A stretch of DNA of 64,000 bases from Trebonia sp963836195 (GTDB lineage Bacteria > Actinomycetota > Actinomycetes > Streptosporangiales > Streptosporangiaceae), in contig CAWIIX010000019.1 of assembly GCA_963836195.1 (NCBI GenBank), positions 62,001 to 126,000 of the forward strand. Reading direction: 5' to 3'. The notes below the pieces were generated by a model, which did no database searches, was not told the DNA's origin, and worked only from the letters and a program-made list of their open reading frames with translations. Numbering within the stretch: position 1 is the stretch's first letter; each line of letters begins with the position of its first letter. Both the position numbers and the translations under genes were made by a program. Positions 62,287 through 64,000 of this stretch are shown here, in pieces.

Positions 62287-63221
62287 CACCTATTAAGGAT
62301 GTCAGCCGTCAGCTCCCGCGGTGGCCCGGGATCCGGCTCGGCCGGGCTCGGATCGGCCTGCCAGGGCTTGTTACGGGCCAGCCAGTACCCGCCGCACGCC
62401 AGCAGCACCAGGCAGAGCGTCCAGCCGAGCGCGGTCGTGCCCAGCCCCGCGTACTTCAGGCCCGAGGCGAAGATCACGAAGGTGATGACCGGCCGGATGT
62501 ACTTGTCCGGCGCCCGCGAGGACAGCAGCGACCCGACCAGGACGGCCGGGACCGAGCCGATCACCAGCGCCGTGGTCACCCCGAACTGCACGTGCCCGAA
62601 CGCCAGCGCGCCGAGCGCGGCGGCGGCGGTCAGCGGCACCGCCTGGGTCAGGTCGGTCCCCACCAGCTGCCCGGCCGACAGCGCCGGGTAGGCGAACAGC
62701 AGCAGCACGATCATCAGCGAACCGGACCCGACCGACGTCATGCCGACGATGAGCCCGCCCACCGCGCCGATCGCGACCGTGATCCAGGGCCGGATCGTGA
62801 GCGCCTCGATCCGCAGCGTCCGCCGCTGGCCGGTCCGCCGGTCGAGCCAGGAGCGGAGCAGCATCCCGGCCGTGCCGACCAGCAGCGCCGCGCCGAGCAG
62901 GGTCTCGACGTTGGCCTGCTGGGCGGACCCGCCGCCGAACAGGTGCAGCAGGTACGTGCCGAGAAACGCCATCGGCACCGACCCCAGGCACATCCAGCCG
63001 ACCAGCCCGTAGTTAACGGTGCCCTTGCGCATGTGCACGGCGGACCCGACCGGCCGCATCACCACCGCGGCGACCAGGTCGCTGGAGATCGCCGTGGACG
63101 GCTTCACGTTAAAGAGCAGGATCAGCATCGGCGTCATCAGCGCCCCGCCCCCGGCCCCGGTCAGCCCGACCAGCAGCCCGACGATGGCGCTGCCGAGCAC
63201 CACATAGGGATTAAGGTCCAC
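62286..63221 (-). CDS. TauE/SafE-family sulfite/anion exporter-like membrane protein
   Basis: A 311-residue protein with about eight helices. It opens VDLNPYVVLGSAIVGLLVGLTGAGGGALMTPMLILLFNVKPSTAISSDL, the TauE/SafE signature, and the second half repeats VGGLIVGMTSVGSGSLMIVLLLFAYPAL and GTDLTQAVPLTAAAALG. I chose GTG 63221, with GGAG upstream; a longer in-frame start at 63326 adds a non-conserved leader. The family moves sulfite, sulfoacetate or other small organic anions; the substrate is unknown. It is coupled to the PTH2-domain gene. Confidence 0.85.
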   Translation of the reverse strand: MDLNPYVVLGSAIVGLLVGLTGAGGGALMTPMLILLFNVKPSTAISSDLVAAVVMRPVGSAVHMRKGTVNYGLVGWMCLGSVPMAFLGTYLLHLFGGGSAQQANVETLLGAALLVGTAGMLLRSWLDRRTGQRRTLRIEALTIRPWITVAIGAVGGLIVGMTSVGSGSLMIVLLLFAYPALSAGQLVGTDLTQAVPLTAAAALGALAFGHVQFGVTTALVIGSVPAVLVGSLLSSRAPDKYIRPVITFVIFASGLKYAGLGTTALGWTLCLVLLACGGYWLARNKPWQADPSPAEPDPGPPRELTADILNR

Positions 63222-63338
63222 CAGCAGACTCCGTCCCGTCGTCCCGCCCCGTCCGGCGGACCTCCCTACATTGCTGGTGGCAAATATATCCCTTGTAACC
63301 AGATTGTAAAAATGTAACAACCCCACCCGGTGCCACCC

Positions 63339-64000
63339 CTAGGCCGGCACCAGCTCCTGAGCCGACGCGTCCCCGACCGCAGCCGGGGCCCGCAGGGCGG
63401 CGGCGTTGGTAGCGGCGAAGGCGACGTACTCGCGGACCTCGGCCGCGCGGCGGCGTCGGTTCCAGCCCAGCAGCGGCGCCATGATCGCGGCGACCTCGGG
63501 CGCGACCGACGCCCCGGAGTCGGCCGTCTCGATGAGCAGCCGCACCCGGCGGGCGAGCACGTCCGTCACATGCAGCGCCCCCTCGTGGGTGACCGCGTAG
63601 GCGACCTCGGCCCGCAGGTAGGGGCCGCCCCCCGCCAGGCCGCCGCCGAGCGACTTGTCCGCCCGGATCAGCTCGAGGACCTCGACCGCGGTCGAGCCGT
63701 ACCGCGCGACCAGGTGCTCGACCGAGGCGACGGGCACGCCGTAGTCGTCGGCCAGTCGCTGGGCCGAGGCGCGGACCGCGGGCAGCCCGTCCGCGCCGAG
63801 CAGCGGCAGCTCGCCGGTGACCGACGGCGGGACCGTCCGCGGGAAGCTCTCGACCGCCGCGTCCACCACGTCCTTCGCCATCAGCCGGTAGGTGGTGAAC
63901 TTGCCGCCCGCGATGGAGACCAGTCCGGGCAGCGGCGCGTCGACCACGTGCTCGCGCGACAGCTTGGTCGTCGGCTTCTCCGGACCGCCGCCGTCCGCCG
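63339..64000 (-). CDS. glpD: Aerobic glycerol-3-phosphate dehydrogenase, C-terminal part (partial)
   Basis: The frame is open to the window edge, with no start inside. The visible 219 residues begin DGGGPEKPTTKLSREHVVDAPLPGLVSIAGGKFTTYRLMAKDVVDAAV, the strongly conserved GlpD FAD-domain end. The helical DAO_C domain follows (ARYGSTAVEVLELI, EVAYAVTHEGALHVTDVLARRVRLL). It oxidises sn-glycerol 3-phosphate to DHAP and passes electrons to quinone. The N-terminal FAD motif lies outside the window. A 117-bp gap separates it from the TauE/SafE start. Confidence 0.93.
   Translation of the reverse strand, partial: ADGGGPEKPTTKLSREHVVDAPLPGLVSIAGGKFTTYRLMAKDVVDAAVESFPRTVPPSVTGELPLLGADGLPAVRASAQRLADDYGVPVASVEHLVARYGSTAVEVLELIRADKSLGGGLAGGGPYLRAEVAYAVTHEGALHVTDVLARRVRLLIETADSGASVAPEVAAIMAPLLGWNRRRRAAEVREYVAFAATNAAALRAPAAVGDASAQELVPA

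Overview
This 64 kb window is chromosomal DNA from a very GC-rich actinobacterium. Third codon positions are almost all G or C, GTG starts are common, and it carries an AfsR/SARP regulator, a caa3-type oxidase assembly factor, a Clp_N protein and the MurD2/MurL wall-precursor pair. The gene set fits a morphologically complex actinomycete (Streptosporangiales-like is a guess from content, not shown). I see no rRNA, tRNA, CRISPR array, IS element, prophage or plasmid genes. It reads as a core/accessory mosaic of small operons separated by long perfect hairpins.

Layout. 1-6.3 kb: tail of an ABC permease, a DHA2 drug-efflux MFS, a membrane dipeptidase, and the MurL epimerase / MurD2 ligase pair, which should make D-Glu-containing muramyl precursor by the L-Glu route. 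6.3-10.1 kb (minus): reductase, MerR regulator and DrrAB-type exporter with a MerR-type operator, then a pentapeptide protein. 10.3-15.8 kb: carboxylesterase, DinG-like helicase, gamma-carbonic-anhydrase-like protein, DMT transporter. 16.3-23.2 kb (minus): an envelope redox/copper block: CtaG, a lipoprotein, a membrane protein fused to a SCO1-like domain, VKOR, and two paralogous DUF929-like CxxC proteins. 23.7-28.0 kb: AfsR-type regulator and SerA. 28-37.4 kb (minus): a giant secreted subtilase-like protein with unusual catalytic motifs, a PuuD-type amidotransferase, FUSC transporter and a two-component system. 37.5-41.4 kb (minus): Baeyer-Villiger monooxygenase, esterase and alcohol dehydrogenase, a coherent ketone-breakdown operon. 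41.6-50 kb: GNAT, APH-like kinase, Clp_N protein with divergent MerR-like regulator, Upp, IclR/PobA pair, an unknown 455-aa protein and a methyltransferase. 50-53.3 kb: ABC exporter plus TetR with a 36-bp palindromic operator. 53.4-64 kb (minus): APC permease, phosphoesterase, nucleotidyltransferase-like protein, GMC oxidoreductase, an NTPase-TPR protein, a PTH2-domain protein, TauE/SafE transporter and the C-terminal part of GlpD.

Two whole-window patterns matter. First, at least ten otherwise well-preserved genes have their family-conserved protein split over two or more frames by single-base steps (15 sites). This is better explained by residual indel errors in the assembly than by pseudogenes; such genes are given as full-length CDS with the shift noted. 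Second, a ~30-bp motif with the core GGTCCGTTCGA (one copy GGACCGTTCGA) recurs in four separate intergenic regions, and I know of no function for it.
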